This document shows, piece by piece, positions 25,703 through 35,488 of a DNA stretch of 64,000 nt. The translations under genes were made by a program, and so were the position numbers. Position 1 is the stretch's first letter. Each line of letters begins with the position of its first letter. The DNA is from an uncultured bacterium (lineage in GTDB: Bacteria > Planctomycetota > UBA1135 > GCA-002686595), in contig CALJGV010000007.1 in NCBI GenBank assembly GCA_938075305.1, positions 62,001 to 126,000 of the forward strand. The letters run 5' to 3'. The notes beneath the pieces were generated by a model that was not told the DNA's origin, searched no databases, and was given only the letters and a program-made list of their open reading frames with translations.

Positions 25703-27571
25703 ATGTTGAACGGACAGAAGCACAACGCACGCCGCCCGAGCGGCTGGATCGCAGCGGTCCCTCTGATCCTCTCCGCCGGGCCCGCGCCGCAGCACCGTGG
25801 CGCCAGCTCGGTCGACGACCCGGTGACGGAGGGGCGGTCCGTGATCGAGCTGGTGTGCGTCGAGTGTCACGACGGCGATGAGGCCGAGGCCGGCTTCGAC
25901 GTCGCGCGGCTGATCCGCGCCGAGCGCGCCGCCGAGCACCTCTTCGAGTGGCGCCGGGCGGGGGCGATGATCGAGACCGGGGCCATGCCGCCCCCCCTCC
26001 GGTCCGGGCGCGGCGGCGGGCTGGACAACGACGACCGGGCATCGGCCCTCGCGTTCCTCGGCGCGGTCGAACGTGAGGCCCTTGCCACGGGCGGAGCCGC
26101 GGGGGCCGAGCCAGCGAGGCGGCTGACCCGCGACGAGCTCACCCACGCCCTCGGGGACCTGCTCGAGGTGGAGGTGGACGTCGCCGCCCTGATGCCGCCC
26201 GAGCTCGTCGCCGAGAACAGCTTCGACACGAACGGTGCCACCCTCTTCATCCACGGGGAGTGGCTCCAGCGCGCCGATGTCGCGGTGCGCGTCGCCATCG
26301 ACGCGGCCTTCCCCGACGGCCCCTCCCCGGGACGGGCCGACGGGTTCGCCCTCGCCCCCTTCCTGCGACGAGCCTTCCGCCGCCCGCCCTCGCCGGAGGA
26401 GCTCGTGCGCTACCAGGACCTCCGAGCCGCCCGCCTCGCTGGCGGAGCGACCGCCGAGGAGGCCCTGCGCGCGACGCTCTTCGCGGTCCTCTCGTCGCCA
26501 CACTTCCGGTTGCGGCTCGAGGACGTCCCGGAGCGCCCCGTGGAGGGCGAGCGGGCGGTGAGCGCCCACGGGCTCGCGAGCCGGCTCTCCTTCCTCCTCT
26601 GGGCCGGGCCACCCGATGAGCGGCTCCTGGACCTCGCGGACACAGGTGAGCTCGGCGAGCCCGAGGTCCTCGCCAGCGAGGCCGCGCGGTTGCTCATGGA
26701 CCCCCGCGCCCTGCGATTCGCGCGGAGCTTCGCGGGGCAGTGGCTGGGCACCCGCCGGGTCGGCCGTGAGTTCAAGCCCGACCCGATCGATAACCCCGCC
26801 ATGACAGATTCCCTCATGGCCGACATGCGGGACGAGGTCGCGCGCTTCTTCCTCATGCTCCTGCGGGAGGAACGCCCCCTGGACGCCCTCCTCCTTGGCG
26901 AGGAGACCTTCCTCTCCGAGGAGCTGGCGCGGTTCTACGGCGTGGAGCACCCAGGCGGCGACGTCGCGAGGGTGGAGGCGCCCGAGCTCCGGCGTGGCCT
27001 CCTCGGCAAGGCCGCCGTGCTCGCGGCGACGTCCTACCCGGACCGATCGAGCCCGGTGCTGCGCGGGGCCTGGATCCTCGACGACCTGCTCGGGACGCCG
27101 CCGCCCCCCCCACCGCCGGGCGCCAGCGAGTTCGACGAGGAGGCCTTCGAGGAGGGCGAGGCGCGCGGCGCGCGCGGCATCCTGGAGCGTCATCGCGCGT
27201 CGCCGGCCTGCGCGTCCTGCCACGATCACATCGACCCGCTCGGCTTCGCCCTGGACGGTTTCGATCGCTTCGGGCGTCGTCGGGACCACGACGACTTCGG
27301 ACACCGGGTCAAGGCCACAGGGGCCTTGCCCGGCGGCGAAGAATTCCACGGGCCCGAGGGGCTCGCCGGAGCCATCCTTCGGGACCGACGGACCGAGCTC
27401 TCCCGCGAGGTCGCCCGGCGCCTGATGCGCTTCTCCCTCGGTCGCCCGCTCGAGTGGTCGGACGAGCGCACGGTTGTGGAGCTCGGCGCGGTGCTCGAGG
27501 GCCACGGCTTCGGCGCCCTGATCGCGTCCCTGGTCACCAGTCGCCCCTTCACCCGGATCGAGAGCAGATGA
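25703..27571 (+). CDS. DUF1587/DUF1592/DUF1588/DUF1585 planctomycete-type cytochrome protein
   Basis: 622 residues. A signal-like hydrophobic segment (about 14-28) is followed by a heme c motif CVECH (Cys52, Cys55, His56), then DUF1587 (NSFDTNGATLFIHGEWLQRAD), DUF1592 (LSSPHFRLRLEDVPER and SRLSFLLWAGPPDERLLD), DUF1588 (ILDDLLGTPPPPPPPG) and DUF1585 near the end. A second heme site CASCH is in the DUF1588 part. Proteins of this kind are abundant in planctomycetes and Verrucomicrobia, are exported, and are usually paired with DUF1552 proteins, as here. Their role in polymer breakdown or electron transfer is proposed but unproven. The stop overlaps the DUF1552 start (ATGA). Confidence 0.9.
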   Translation: MLNGQKHNARRPSGWIAAVPLILSAGPAPQHRGASSVDDPVTEGRSVIELVCVECHDGDEAEAGFDVARLIRAERAAEHLFEWRRAGAMIETGAMPPPLRSGRGGGLDNDDRASALAFLGAVEREALATGGAAGAEPARRLTRDELTHALGDLLEVEVDVAALMPPELVAENSFDTNGATLFIHGEWLQRADVAVRVAIDAAFPDGPSPGRADGFALAPFLRRAFRRPPSPEELVRYQDLRAARLAGGATAEEALRATLFAVLSSPHFRLRLEDVPERPVEGERAVSAHGLASRLSFLLWAGPPDERLLDLADTGELGEPEVLASEAARLLMDPRALRFARSFAGQWLGTRRVGREFKPDPIDNPAMTDSLMADMRDEVARFFLMLLREERPLDALLLGEETFLSEELARFYGVEHPGGDVARVEAPELRRGLLGKAAVLAATSYPDRSSPVLRGAWILDDLLGTPPPPPPPGASEFDEEAFEEGEARGARGILERHRASPACASCHDHIDPLGFALDGFDRFGRRRDHDDFGHRVKATGALPGGEEFHGPEGLAGAILRDRRTELSREVARRLMRFSLGRPLEWSDERTVVELGAVLEGHGFGALIASLVTSRPFTRIESR

Positions 27572-28932
27572 CGCAGCCCACGCCGTTCGAGCCCAGCCGG
27601 TCCCCGATGCGCCGCCCGCTCCCCCGCCGGACCTTCCTGCGCGGGGCGTGCGCCGCCGTGGTCGCGCCGTATCTGGAGGCCCTGGCCCCGCGCGGACCGG
27701 CCGCCCCAGTCCGAGCGGCTTGGCTCTACTTCCCCAACGGCGTCGCCGAGGGATCCTGGGAGCCACGGGCCGGCCGGAACGGCCAGCTCCGCGAGCTGAA
27801 CAAGACCATGGCGCCGCTGGAGCGTCACCGGGAGCGGCTCGTCATCCCCGAGCGGATCTTCACGCCGCGTGGGAACGGGCACGGCGCAGGGACGGCCACC
27901 TGGCTCACGGGCGGCGGATGGGACCATCGCACGCTGGACGCCGACGGGCCCAGCGTGGACCAGCTCATCGGTCAGCGCTTCGCGGCCGAGCACGTCGTCC
28001 CCGCGCTCTCCATCAGCACCAAGGGCGAGGGATTCTTCGCGGCGGACGTCTCCCGCAACACCATTTCCTGGAGCGCCCCGGGGCGGCCGGTCTTCCGCGA
28101 GACGGACCCGCGCGCCGTCTTCGAGCAGCTCTTCGGGGGCGGACCGGAGGCGGACACCAGCCTGCTCGACGACCTGAAGGACCAGGTCCGAGCCCTCGAG
28201 AAGCGCGTGTCCACGGCGGACCGGCGCATGCTCTCTGCCTACCTGGACGCGATTCGCAGCATCGAACGCCGGATCGCCTTCGTTCAGGACGAGGCCACGG
28301 CCCGCCGCCTCGAGGCCGCGGCGGAGCTCGGGCTCCCTTTCGACCTGGACCGCCCCATCGAGGCCGTCCCGGAGGACCACGGGGCCTACCTCGGGCTGCT
28401 CCTGGACCTCGTGGCCCTCGCGCTCTGGTCCGGCGCCTCTCGATGCGCCTCGGTCATGCTCGACCACGGCCAGTCGAACCGCTACTGCACCTTCGTCCCG
28501 GAGGTGAAGGGCACCTGGCACGCCCTCTCCCACTGGAGGGACACCTCGGGCAAGACCGAGGACGACGATGGCGTCACCAGCTGGAGCTCACGGCGCTCCA
28601 AGCGGGAGATGTACGACCGCGTGGTGACCTGGCACCACGAGCGGGTCGCGCTCCTGCTGGACCGGATGGCGGCGCTCCCAGAAGCTGACGGCTCGCTCCT
28701 CGACCACTCGATGGTCGTGTACGGCTCCTCCATCTCGGACGGACACGAGCACGGCGAGCGCGACCTGCCGACCCTCATCGCCGGGGGCGCGGGCGGCGCC
28801 CTCCGGGGTGGACGGCTCCTGGCCCGCCGCGGGGCGACGAGCCTCGATCGGCTCCACCTCGCCACGCTCCGCGCTGTCGGGGTCCCCGCCGAGCGGTTCG
28901 GGGCGGCGGACGAGCCGCTTGCGCTCGGCTGA
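27568..28932 (+). CDS. DUF1552 protein with Tat signal
   Basis: 454 residues. The N-terminus has a twin-arginine motif (LPRRTFLRG, about 18-26) and a short hydrophobic stretch, so it should be exported folded. The body matches DUF1552: FPNGVAEGSW, ATWLTGG, the SVDQLIGQ region and SISDGHEHGERDLPTLIAGG near the end, which resembles alkaline-phosphatase-like or sulfatase-like metal sites (D-G-H-x-H). Always found beside DUF1592-type cytochromes; overlap with that gene here implies a joint task. Function unknown. Confidence 0.9.
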   Translation: MTQPTPFEPSRSPMRRPLPRRTFLRGACAAVVAPYLEALAPRGPAAPVRAAWLYFPNGVAEGSWEPRAGRNGQLRELNKTMAPLERHRERLVIPERIFTPRGNGHGAGTATWLTGGGWDHRTLDADGPSVDQLIGQRFAAEHVVPALSISTKGEGFFAADVSRNTISWSAPGRPVFRETDPRAVFEQLFGGGPEADTSLLDDLKDQVRALEKRVSTADRRMLSAYLDAIRSIERRIAFVQDEATARRLEAAAELGLPFDLDRPIEAVPEDHGAYLGLLLDLVALALWSGASRCASVMLDHGQSNRYCTFVPEVKGTWHALSHWRDTSGKTEDDDGVTSWSSRRSKREMYDRVVTWHHERVALLLDRMAALPEADGSLLDHSMVVYGSSISDGHEHGERDLPTLIAGGAGGALRGGRLLARRGATSLDRLHLATLRAVGVPAERFGAADEPLALG

Positions 28933-28940
28933 CCGCCAGC

Positions 28941-29885
28941 TCAGAAGCGGAAGGTCACGCCAGCGATCACCACCTGGGTGTCGTCCCACCCGCCGAGCTC
29001 CAGCATCAACCAGAGCCGGTCCGAGACGGTGAGCGAGGTCCCGAGCGTGATGGTCCAGGGATCGACCGGCCGCTGGTCCACCGCGAACTCGACGGTGCTG
29101 ATCGGCCCTCCCCCGGCCAGCGGAATGGTCCCCTCGATCGTCCGCTCGGTGTCCCAGTACGTCGCGCCCGTATACAGCCGGAAGGGGTTCTCCCCCAGCT
29201 TGGTGTTCCAGCCGAACCGGACGGAGTAGAGCTTCGCGAGGAACTCCGAGAGCTCGCCGAGCCGGGAGTGGGTCACGTTCATGTCCAGGGTCGCAAAGAG
29301 CTCCTTGTACCCGCCGACGAGCGTCGCGCCCCCGCCGTAGAGCGGCCCCTCGAGGTCACCTTCGGAGACGATGTCCACAGACGTGTTCCCTGGCAGGTTG
29401 ACCGTGGTCGCGACCTCGGAGTTGTTCCAGATGTACCCCCCGAGGAGGTAGACGTTGAGGACCGGGAGGAGCCAGGCGTCGAAGCGGGCCACCGAAGAGC
29501 GGACCGCCGCCTCGGCCTCGAACTCGAGGAAGTTGACGTCCGAGAGCCCTCCCCCATTGACGCCCGCCTGGACCCGCGAGATCTCCGTCGGCCGGTTGAT
29601 CGACATCATCGTCAGGCCCGCGCCGAGGGGGAGCGGCAGGTCGTACCCGCGCTCGCGAGCCGCCTCTCCGAAGAAGGGCAGGAACGAGCTCCTCTCGGAA
29701 CCGGCGGACGGCTGCGGGAGGTCGCTCCCGACACCGTCCGCCCCGGAAGCCGGGTCCTGATCCCCCTCGAAGCTCCACGAACCCGAGAGGGACGGCTGGA
29801 AAGAACCGGTCGCGCAGGACCCCAGGAGGGGGAGCGACAGGAGGGCGAGCAGCAAGCCGGGGGGGCGAAGATCGAGGAGGGTCAT
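28941..29885 (-). CDS. Outer-membrane beta-barrel lipoprotein
   Basis: 314 residues. Signal peptide with a clear lipobox (LLGSC, Cys about 24), a Ser/Asp-rich linker, then from about residue 80 alternating hydrophobic strands with aromatic ends (VYLLGGYIWNN, LYGGGATLVGGYKELFATLD, RLYTGATYWDT) and the terminal ITFRF-like ending VAGVTFRF. The closing Phe and strand pattern are typical of beta-barrel outer-membrane proteins. It ends nine bases from the convergent DUF1552 gene; a link to polymer uptake is guesswork. Confidence 0.7.
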   Translation of the reverse strand: MTLLDLRPPGLLLALLSLPLLGSCATGSFQPSLSGSWSFEGDQDPASGADGVGSDLPQPSAGSERSSFLPFFGEAARERGYDLPLPLGAGLTMMSINRPTEISRVQAGVNGGGLSDVNFLEFEAEAAVRSSVARFDAWLLPVLNVYLLGGYIWNNSEVATTVNLPGNTSVDIVSEGDLEGPLYGGGATLVGGYKELFATLDMNVTHSRLGELSEFLAKLYSVRFGWNTKLGENPFRLYTGATYWDTERTIEGTIPLAGGGPISTVEFAVDQRPVDPWTITLGTSLTVSDRLWLMLELGGWDDTQVVIAGVTFRF

Positions 29886-29909
29886 GGGCCGTTGGGGCTG
29901 AGCCTTGTC

Positions 29910-29915
29910 AGCTTA
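29910..29915 (-). promoter_or_regulatory. -10-like hexamer TAAGCT before the barrel lipoprotein gene
   Basis: On the minus strand TAAGCT (plus AGCTTA) lies 24 bases before the ATG at 29885, inside an AT-richer patch (gcttaaacgctacaca) that stands out from the surrounding GC. Confidence 0.4.
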
Positions 29916-29958
29916 AACGCTACACAAGTTCGGCCCGGGCGCCAGGCCCCGCGAACGA

Positions 29959-29997
29959 GAGCGCCCCCCTCTCCGCGGGGCGGAGAGGGGGGCGCTC
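29959..29997 (-). terminator. 18-bp perfect hairpin after fusA
   Basis: GAGCGCCCCCCTCTCCGC and its exact complement at 29980-29997 surround a 3-base loop. It sits 39 bases past the fusA stop. The stem is very strong but no T-run follows, so the terminator type is uncertain. Confidence 0.7.
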
Positions 29998-30035
29998 GGG
30001 CCCTGGCAAGTCGCCGGGGCGCACAGCAGGTGAGG

Positions 30036-32150
30036 TCACTCCCCCATCAGCTTGGCGGCGATGCCGGCCGGGACGTCGCGGTACTCGGAGAGCTCCATGG
30101 AGAACTGCCCGCGGCCCTGGGTCGAGCCCCGTAGCGCCGAGGAGTACGCGAACATCTCGGCGATGGGGACCATCGCGTGGACGAGGCGAATGTCGCCCTG
30201 GTGCTCGATCTCCGCGATCTCGCCGCGGCGGGAGTTGAGGTCGCCGACGACGGAGCCGACGAACTCTTCGGGGACGCTGACCTCGACCTTCATGATCGGC
30301 TCGAGGAGCACGGTGTTGTTCTCGATCGACTGGCGGAAGGCCAGGTTGCCAGCGGCGCGGAACGCCATCTCGCTCGAGTCAACGTCGTGGCTCTTGCCGT
30401 CGTAGAGGCGCGCCTTCGTGCTGACGAAGGGGATGCCCGTGTTGCCGCCCGTGGTGAACATTTCTTCGAGGGCGCTCGCGACGCTCGGGATGTACTCGCG
30501 CGGGACCGCGCCTCCCTTGATGCCGTCGACGAACTCGAAGCCGCTGACCTCGGGGTCGTACTCGATGACGACGCTGATGACGGCGTACTGACCGGAACCA
30601 CCCGACTGACGGATGTGACGGGCCTGGGTGTCGATCTGCTTCTTGATGCGCTGCTTGAACGCGACCTTGGGACGGCCGGTGCGCACGTCGCACTTATGGT
30701 CGTTCTTGATCCGGTTGACCATGATCTCCAGGTGGAGCTCGCCCATCCCGGAGATGATCAGGTCGCCGGTGGCCTCGTTGGTGAAGGCCTTGAAGGTCGG
30801 GTCCTCGCGCATCATCCGGCCGATGATCTCGCTCAGCTTGTCGCGGTCGGTGGCCTTCTCGGGCTCGAGCGACATGGAGATGACCGACTCGGGGAAGGAC
30901 ATCTTCATCAGCTGGATCGGGTGGTCGTCGTCACAGAGCGTGTCGCCGGTCACCGTGTTCTTGAGGCCGATGATGGCCGCGATGTCGCCAGCGGGGACCG
31001 AGTCAACGGCCTCGCGCTTGTTGGCGTGGACGCGGACGAGGCGGCCGATGCGCTCCGTCTTGCCCGTGCGCGGGTTCTGAAGCTTGGAGCCCTTCTCGAG
31101 GGTGCCCGAGTAGACCCGGACGAAGGTCATGTCGCCCGTGGGCTCCGCGACCGTCTTGAACGCCATCAACGACACGTAGTCGTCCGTCGTGGGCTTGCGG
31201 GTGATCTTCTCTTCCTTGCGGGGCAGGGTGCCCTCGACGTCGCCGAGCTCGGCGGGCGCGGGCAGGAAGTCCAGGGCCGCGTCGAGGACGAAGCGCACGC
31301 CCTTGTCCTTGAGCGCGGAGCCGGCGAGGACCGGCACGCAGTTCATGGCGAGGGTCTCGGCGCGCAGCCCCTTGATGATCTCTTCCTCGGTGAGCTCCTC
31401 GCCCTCGAGGTACTTGTTCATCAGGTCTTCGTCGCCGGTCGCGGCGGCCTCGAGGAGGTTGTGGCGCGCCGCCTCGGCGGCCTCCTTGTGCTCCTCGGGG
31501 ATCTCGCCCTCCAGGTAGGAGCGACCGCCGTCCGTGGAGTCATCGATGAACTCGACGTACTTCATGCGGATCAGGTCGACGAAGCCGGCGAACTCCTTCT
31601 CGGCGCCGATCGGCAGCTGGATCGGGACCGGGTTGGCGCCGAGGCGGTCGCGGATGGTGCCCACGCTGAACTCAAAGTTCGCGCCGATCTTGTCCATCTT
31701 GTTGATGAAGCAGATGCGCGGCACGCCGTAGCGGTCGGCCTGGCGCCAGACCGTCTCCGACTGCGCCTCAACACCCTGCTTGCCGTCGAACACCGCGACC
31801 GCGCCGTCAAGGACGCGGAGCGAGCGCTCCACCTCGACGGTGAAGTCGACGTGTCCCGGCGTGTCGATGATGTTGATGACGTGGTTGTTCCACTCGCACG
31901 TCGTCGCCGCCGACTGAATGGTGATGCCCCGCTTTTGCTCCTCCTCGAGGAAGTCCATCGTGGCGTCGCCGTCGTGGACTTCGCCGGTCTTGTGGACCAT
32001 TCCCGTAAGGAACAGGACGCGCTCGGTGACGGTTGTCTTCCCGGCGTCAATGTGGGCCATGATCCCGATGTTGCGCTTCAACGAGGGGTCGTTCTTCTTG
32101 GCCGCGAATTGACGCGGGGAGACGTTCTTCTTCTCCACGGTGGTGCTCAT
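30036..32150 (-). CDS. fusA: Translation elongation factor G
   Basis: 704 residues, standard EF-G length. It is the GTPase that moves tRNA and mRNA through the ribosome. The P-loop AHIDAGKTT (about 31-39), switch II DTPGH, NKMD and GSALKDKG are intact; domains II-V follow, with GMGELHLEI and the C-terminal [19 protein letters not shown]. The gene is alone rather than in the rpsL-rpsG-fusA-tuf operon, so it could be a second EF-G copy or a relocated single copy. A strong hairpin follows it. No Shine-Dalgarno is visible before the ATG. Confidence 0.96.
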   Translation of the reverse strand: MSTTVEKKNVSPRQFAAKKNDPSLKRNIGIMAHIDAGKTTVTERVLFLTGMVHKTGEVHDGDATMDFLEEEQKRGITIQSAATTCEWNNHVINIIDTPGHVDFTVEVERSLRVLDGAVAVFDGKQGVEAQSETVWRQADRYGVPRICFINKMDKIGANFEFSVGTIRDRLGANPVPIQLPIGAEKEFAGFVDLIRMKYVEFIDDSTDGGRSYLEGEIPEEHKEAAEAARHNLLEAAATGDEDLMNKYLEGEELTEEEIIKGLRAETLAMNCVPVLAGSALKDKGVRFVLDAALDFLPAPAELGDVEGTLPRKEEKITRKPTTDDYVSLMAFKTVAEPTGDMTFVRVYSGTLEKGSKLQNPRTGKTERIGRLVRVHANKREAVDSVPAGDIAAIIGLKNTVTGDTLCDDDHPIQLMKMSFPESVISMSLEPEKATDRDKLSEIIGRMMREDPTFKAFTNEATGDLIISGMGELHLEIMVNRIKNDHKCDVRTGRPKVAFKQRIKKQIDTQARHIRQSGGSGQYAVISVVIEYDPEVSGFEFVDGIKGGAVPREYIPSVASALEEMFTTGGNTGIPFVSTKARLYDGKSHDVDSSEMAFRAAGNLAFRQSIENNTVLLEPIMKVEVSVPEEFVGSVVGDLNSRRGEIAEIEHQGDIRLVHAMVPIAEMFAYSSALRGSTQGRGQFSMELSEYRDVPAGIAAKLMGE

Positions 32151-32438
32151 CGGAAGTCAGGGAGCGCAGAGACGCGCTCGGGTCTGGAGACGCTTAGTTA
32201 GGGGGACGCTGGCCGGGGAGCCGGGGGCTCCGTCAGATGGCGACGGTGGGAGGAATTGGACGCTCGGGCGAAGACTCGGGGAAGCGGGAGACCGCGACCC
32301 GGGTGGTCCGCTAGAGGGCCAAACTCCGAGAATGAGCCCAAGAGGGTAGGCATGCTGGGGCCACCGTCAAGCAGCGAACGCCCTCACTGGGGACTCCGCC
32401 GCTCGCCCGTCCCAGCCTGCGCCGCCCCCCACCTCACG

Positions 32439-33653
32439 CTAGGGCTGGGGGCGATTACGCCCCAGGGACTCGTGGGCCGCAACGAATTCATGGCTCGCGA
32501 AGGCCGCCAGGAGCGATAGATCGCCCGCGAGGACCGTCCCTGCCGCGATCTCGGCCAGGGTGGTGGCCTTTCCAGGGCCGGCACACCCCATGATCTGGAG
32601 CGCCTCCTGGGCCGTTCCCTGGCCGCTGCCTCCCCCCACGGACCCAAGGAGCAGGCTCGGGAGGGTCAGGGTGGCCTGGAGGTCCCCGTCCCCCGTCACG
32701 TCGAGGTCGAGGAAACCGGTGGCACACTCCGTGACGTACGCGACATCTTGCCCACAGGCCAGGAAGAGCGCCGCGAGGGTGTTGGCCGACTGGATTGTCC
32801 AGTTCTGGGTCCCCAGGTGCGCGAACCCGGCGGCGTACGTCCGCATCACGCGCACCATGGCCTCCGGGCTCGTACGGGCGCGCTCTGCGAGCACCTGCCG
32901 CGGGACCGTCGCCTCGGCCACCACGCTCCGGCCGCGGCCCTCGATGAGCGCGCGCGCGTTGGCCCGCTTCTCCACATCCTGGCCGTGGACGTGTCGCTCC
33001 ACCGCACCCGTCCGCCCGGCGAGATCCGCGCAGCACAGCTCCGCCCCGTGGGCGGCCATGTTGATGCCGATGGCGTCGCCCGTGGTGAACACGAGGCGCA
33101 GGACGAGTCGCCTTCCGAGCACCTCAGGCTCGACGCGGACCAGGCGCCCGTGGGTCGTGATGGTCGAGACGAGGCCCTGGAAGCGCTCGAGGCTCCCGCG
33201 CGCGGCCTCCGCCGCGACCAGGGCGCCCTCGATGTCCTCGTAGACCAGGACCGGGTGCTGAGAAAGCTCGTCCCGCGTCACGCGGGCGCGCACGCCGCCG
33301 GCCCCGCGCGCCAGCCCCATCCCACGGGAGGTGGAGGCCACCAGCGCACCCTCGGTGGTCGCGAGGGGCACGAGCACGTCCCGCCTGCCGTGGGTCCCGT
33401 CCAGGAGCAGGGGGCCCGCGAGGCCAACCGGGACCTGGGCCCAGCCCACCATGTTCTCGATGTTTCCGCGGGCCGCCTCGGGCGGGACGGGCAGCCCCCC
33501 CAGGTGAGGGAGCGCACCGCCGGCGGCGCGCTCAGCAAGCTCGTGACGCGCACGGACCAGGGACGCGGAGGGCTCCGCACCGCGCGGACCCCGGGGGATC
33601 TGCAGCTGGGCAGGCGCGGGCTCTTGGCCAGGGTGCTCGGGCGGGTCTTCCAT
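32439..33653 (-). CDS. Hydroxymethylglutaryl-CoA reductase
   Basis: 404 residues, soluble (no membrane domain). It reduces HMG-CoA to mevalonate, the committed step of the mevalonate pathway to isoprenoids. Motifs: ENMVGWAQVPVGLAGPL, the catalytic Glu in TTEGALVASTSRG, GDAIGINM, a Lys in the region DVEKRANARALIEGRG, the Asp in ACGQDVA, and TLPSLLLGSVGGGSGQGTA; the catalytic His is in ASHEFVAAHESLGRNR. The sequence looks like the eukaryotic/archaeal class I form rather than the Pseudomonas class II form. It diverges from two SPFH genes; other mevalonate genes are not in view. Confidence 0.93.
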   Translation of the reverse strand: MEDPPEHPGQEPAPAQLQIPRGPRGAEPSASLVRARHELAERAAGGALPHLGGLPVPPEAARGNIENMVGWAQVPVGLAGPLLLDGTHGRRDVLVPLATTEGALVASTSRGMGLARGAGGVRARVTRDELSQHPVLVYEDIEGALVAAEAARGSLERFQGLVSTITTHGRLVRVEPEVLGRRLVLRLVFTTGDAIGINMAAHGAELCCADLAGRTGAVERHVHGQDVEKRANARALIEGRGRSVVAEATVPRQVLAERARTSPEAMVRVMRTYAAGFAHLGTQNWTIQSANTLAALFLACGQDVAYVTECATGFLDLDVTGDGDLQATLTLPSLLLGSVGGGSGQGTAQEALQIMGCAGPGKATTLAEIAAGTVLAGDLSLLAAFASHEFVAAHESLGRNRPQP

Positions 33654-33732
33654 TGCTCGCGAGGCAGGCTACTCGCCTGCCCGACGATCCGATAGCGTCT
33701 GGGACCCAAGGTCGCTCACCGCTCCCCACACC

Positions 33733-34554
33733 ATGTCTCTCAACCTCCTCGGCGCACTCACGGGCCTCTTCGTCGTCGTCTACGACGGCCAGCACGCCCT
33801 CCGCTTCACCCTCGGCCGGGCCCGGGAGGTGGTTGGCCCCGGCATCAACTTCAAGTGGCCGATCATCCAGACGTTCCGCACCGAGGAGACCAAGCACACC
33901 ACGCTCGACCTCGAACCCCAGGTCATCCAACTGGATGACGACCTGGTCTACGAGGTGGACGCCAAGGTCGTCTATCAGATCGTGAACCTGCGCAAGGCGC
34001 TGATCGAGATCGACGACCTCGTCACCGGGCTCCAGAACCGCGTGGTCATCGCCGTGCAGTCGGTGGTCGCGCGCCAGACCCGCAAGACCGTGACGGACGT
34101 CGACGGCATGTGCAACGCGATCCGCGCTGAGCTCGAGCCGGTCGAGGACCAGTGGGGCGTGCGGATCCTCAAGTTCGGTTTCTCCAACATCTCCCCCTCC
34201 CCCACCACCCTCGAGATCACCCAGCTCGAGCTGCTCACCGGGGAGAAGCGGCGGCTGTACGACGACCTCCGCGCGCGCGGGCTCACCGAGGAGGCCGCCG
34301 TCGCCCTCGTCTCTGGCGCGGTCGTCTCCGTCCACCCCGAGGACCCCGGCCCGCTGCGCCGCCCCGGGAAGGCCGCCCGCGAGCTCCAGGTCGAGGGCGT
34401 GGAGGCACAGCTGAAGGACGACGAGCGGGAACGGCAGCGCCGTGAGGTCCGGCGCCGCTTGCAGAACAACCCCGGAGCGGGGGAGGACCCGTTCGAGGAC
34501 GAGGAGGACCCCGAGGGCGAGGCCGGGACCACCGGCGACGAGGAGCCCACCTGA
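33733..34554 (+). CDS. SPFH/band 7 domain protein 1
   Basis: 273 residues. A short hydrophobic N-terminus (about 5-18) leads into a band 7 (stomatin/flotillin) domain: GQHALRFTLGRAREVVGPGINFKWP, LDLEPQVIQLDDDLVYEVDAK, then the helix VVIAVQSVVARQTRKTV. The C-terminal 70 residues are charged and disordered. SPFH proteins form membrane-bound oligomeric rings that organise lipid domains or regulate proteases. It is followed seven bases later by a related SPFH gene. The two may form a hetero-oligomer. Confidence 0.85.
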   Translation: MSLNLLGALTGLFVVVYDGQHALRFTLGRAREVVGPGINFKWPIIQTFRTEETKHTTLDLEPQVIQLDDDLVYEVDAKVVYQIVNLRKALIEIDDLVTGLQNRVVIAVQSVVARQTRKTVTDVDGMCNAIRAELEPVEDQWGVRILKFGFSNISPSPTTLEITQLELLTGEKRRLYDDLRARGLTEEAAVALVSGAVVSVHPEDPGPLRRPGKAARELQVEGVEAQLKDDERERQRREVRRRLQNNPGAGEDPFEDEEDPEGEAGTTGDEEPT

Positions 34555-34561
34555 TCCCGGC

Positions 34562-35434
34562 GTGTTCCAGTTCCCCTCCATCTCCCCCGACGCTCTCTAC
34601 TACATCGGTGCCGCCGTGCTCGCCGTCGTGCGGGCGAGCGGCGTGACCGTGAAGAGCGGCAACACGGGGCTGATCTACACCATGGGTCGAATCGACCGCC
34701 CGTTCCCCCGCTGGCTCCGCAACGCGCTGCCCCTGGTTCGCAAGGTCCCGTTCATGGCCGGGTGCCCGCGCCAGGTGCTGGAGCCAGGCTTCCACCCGAT
34801 GATCCCCTTCCTCCAGCAAGCGCGGCGCGTCCCCACCCGCTCCCGCACCCTGGACCTCCCTGCCCAGCGCGTCGCCACCCCCCTCGGGCACGTGTTCGTC
34901 GCTGACGCGAACATCGTCTATCGGGTCGTGGACATCCGGAAGGCGCTGATCCAGGTGGACGACCTCGTGCGGGGGATGACCCAGATGCTGACCCTGGGGG
35001 TCCAGGAGGTGCTCCGCGCCGCCTCCCTCGACCAGCTCCGCTCCGGCATCGGGCTGGACGAGGCGCTCCAGGCCAACCTGGAGGCCAAGCTTCGCCCCTG
35101 GGGCGTCACGGTGGAGCGCGCCGGCTTCCCCACCATCACGCCCTCGCCCATGACCTTGCGCATCACGCAGCTGGGTCACCAGACAGGGGAGCGCCGGCGT
35201 CAGCTCGAGGCCCTCACCGATCCGGCCGAGGGCGTCATGGCCCTGCGTGCAGGTGCCGCGCTCGGCACGGTGGGCACGCGACGCTTCTTCAGGACGAAGG
35301 CGCGGGCGTACCTGCGCCAGGCGACTGCCCGGCGGGAGCACCTCCGCCTGCGCGCGAGCCTCGAGCGGCGGGGCTGGACCGGCGCCACGATCGAGGGCGC
35401 CCTCCGGCGCCTCCGGCCGGCCGCTCGCCCCTGA
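34562..35434 (+). CDS. SPFH/band 7 domain protein 2
   Basis: 290 residues, starting with GTG at 34562 seven bases after the first SPFH gene. It has a weakly hydrophobic N-terminus (about 8-25), the band 7 core (GNTGLIYTMGR, LEPGFHPMIPFLQQARRV, LDLPAQRVATPLGHVFVADANIVYRVVDIRKALIQVDDL) and a basic C-terminal region. Shared phrases with the first (V-x-I-R-K-A-L-I-x-[IV]-D-D-L-V-x-G, ITPSPMTLRITQL versus ISPSPTTLEITQL) show gene duplication. It lacks the acidic tail of the first. Confidence 0.8.
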   Translation: MFQFPSISPDALYYIGAAVLAVVRASGVTVKSGNTGLIYTMGRIDRPFPRWLRNALPLVRKVPFMAGCPRQVLEPGFHPMIPFLQQARRVPTRSRTLDLPAQRVATPLGHVFVADANIVYRVVDIRKALIQVDDLVRGMTQMLTLGVQEVLRAASLDQLRSGIGLDEALQANLEAKLRPWGVTVERAGFPTITPSPMTLRITQLGHQTGERRRQLEALTDPAEGVMALRAGAALGTVGTRRFFRTKARAYLRQATARREHLRLRASLERRGWTGATIEGALRRLRPAARP

Positions 35435-35488
35435 GCCACCCGCTCACCGACCGCCCGCGCGGCCGGGTCGAGTCGCGCCTTCGCCGGA

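Noticed and set aside
30177..32201. 674-codon open frame antisense to EF-G
   Set aside because: Shadow of fusA in GC-rich DNA; Asp/Val/Leu-rich composition typical of antisense frames.
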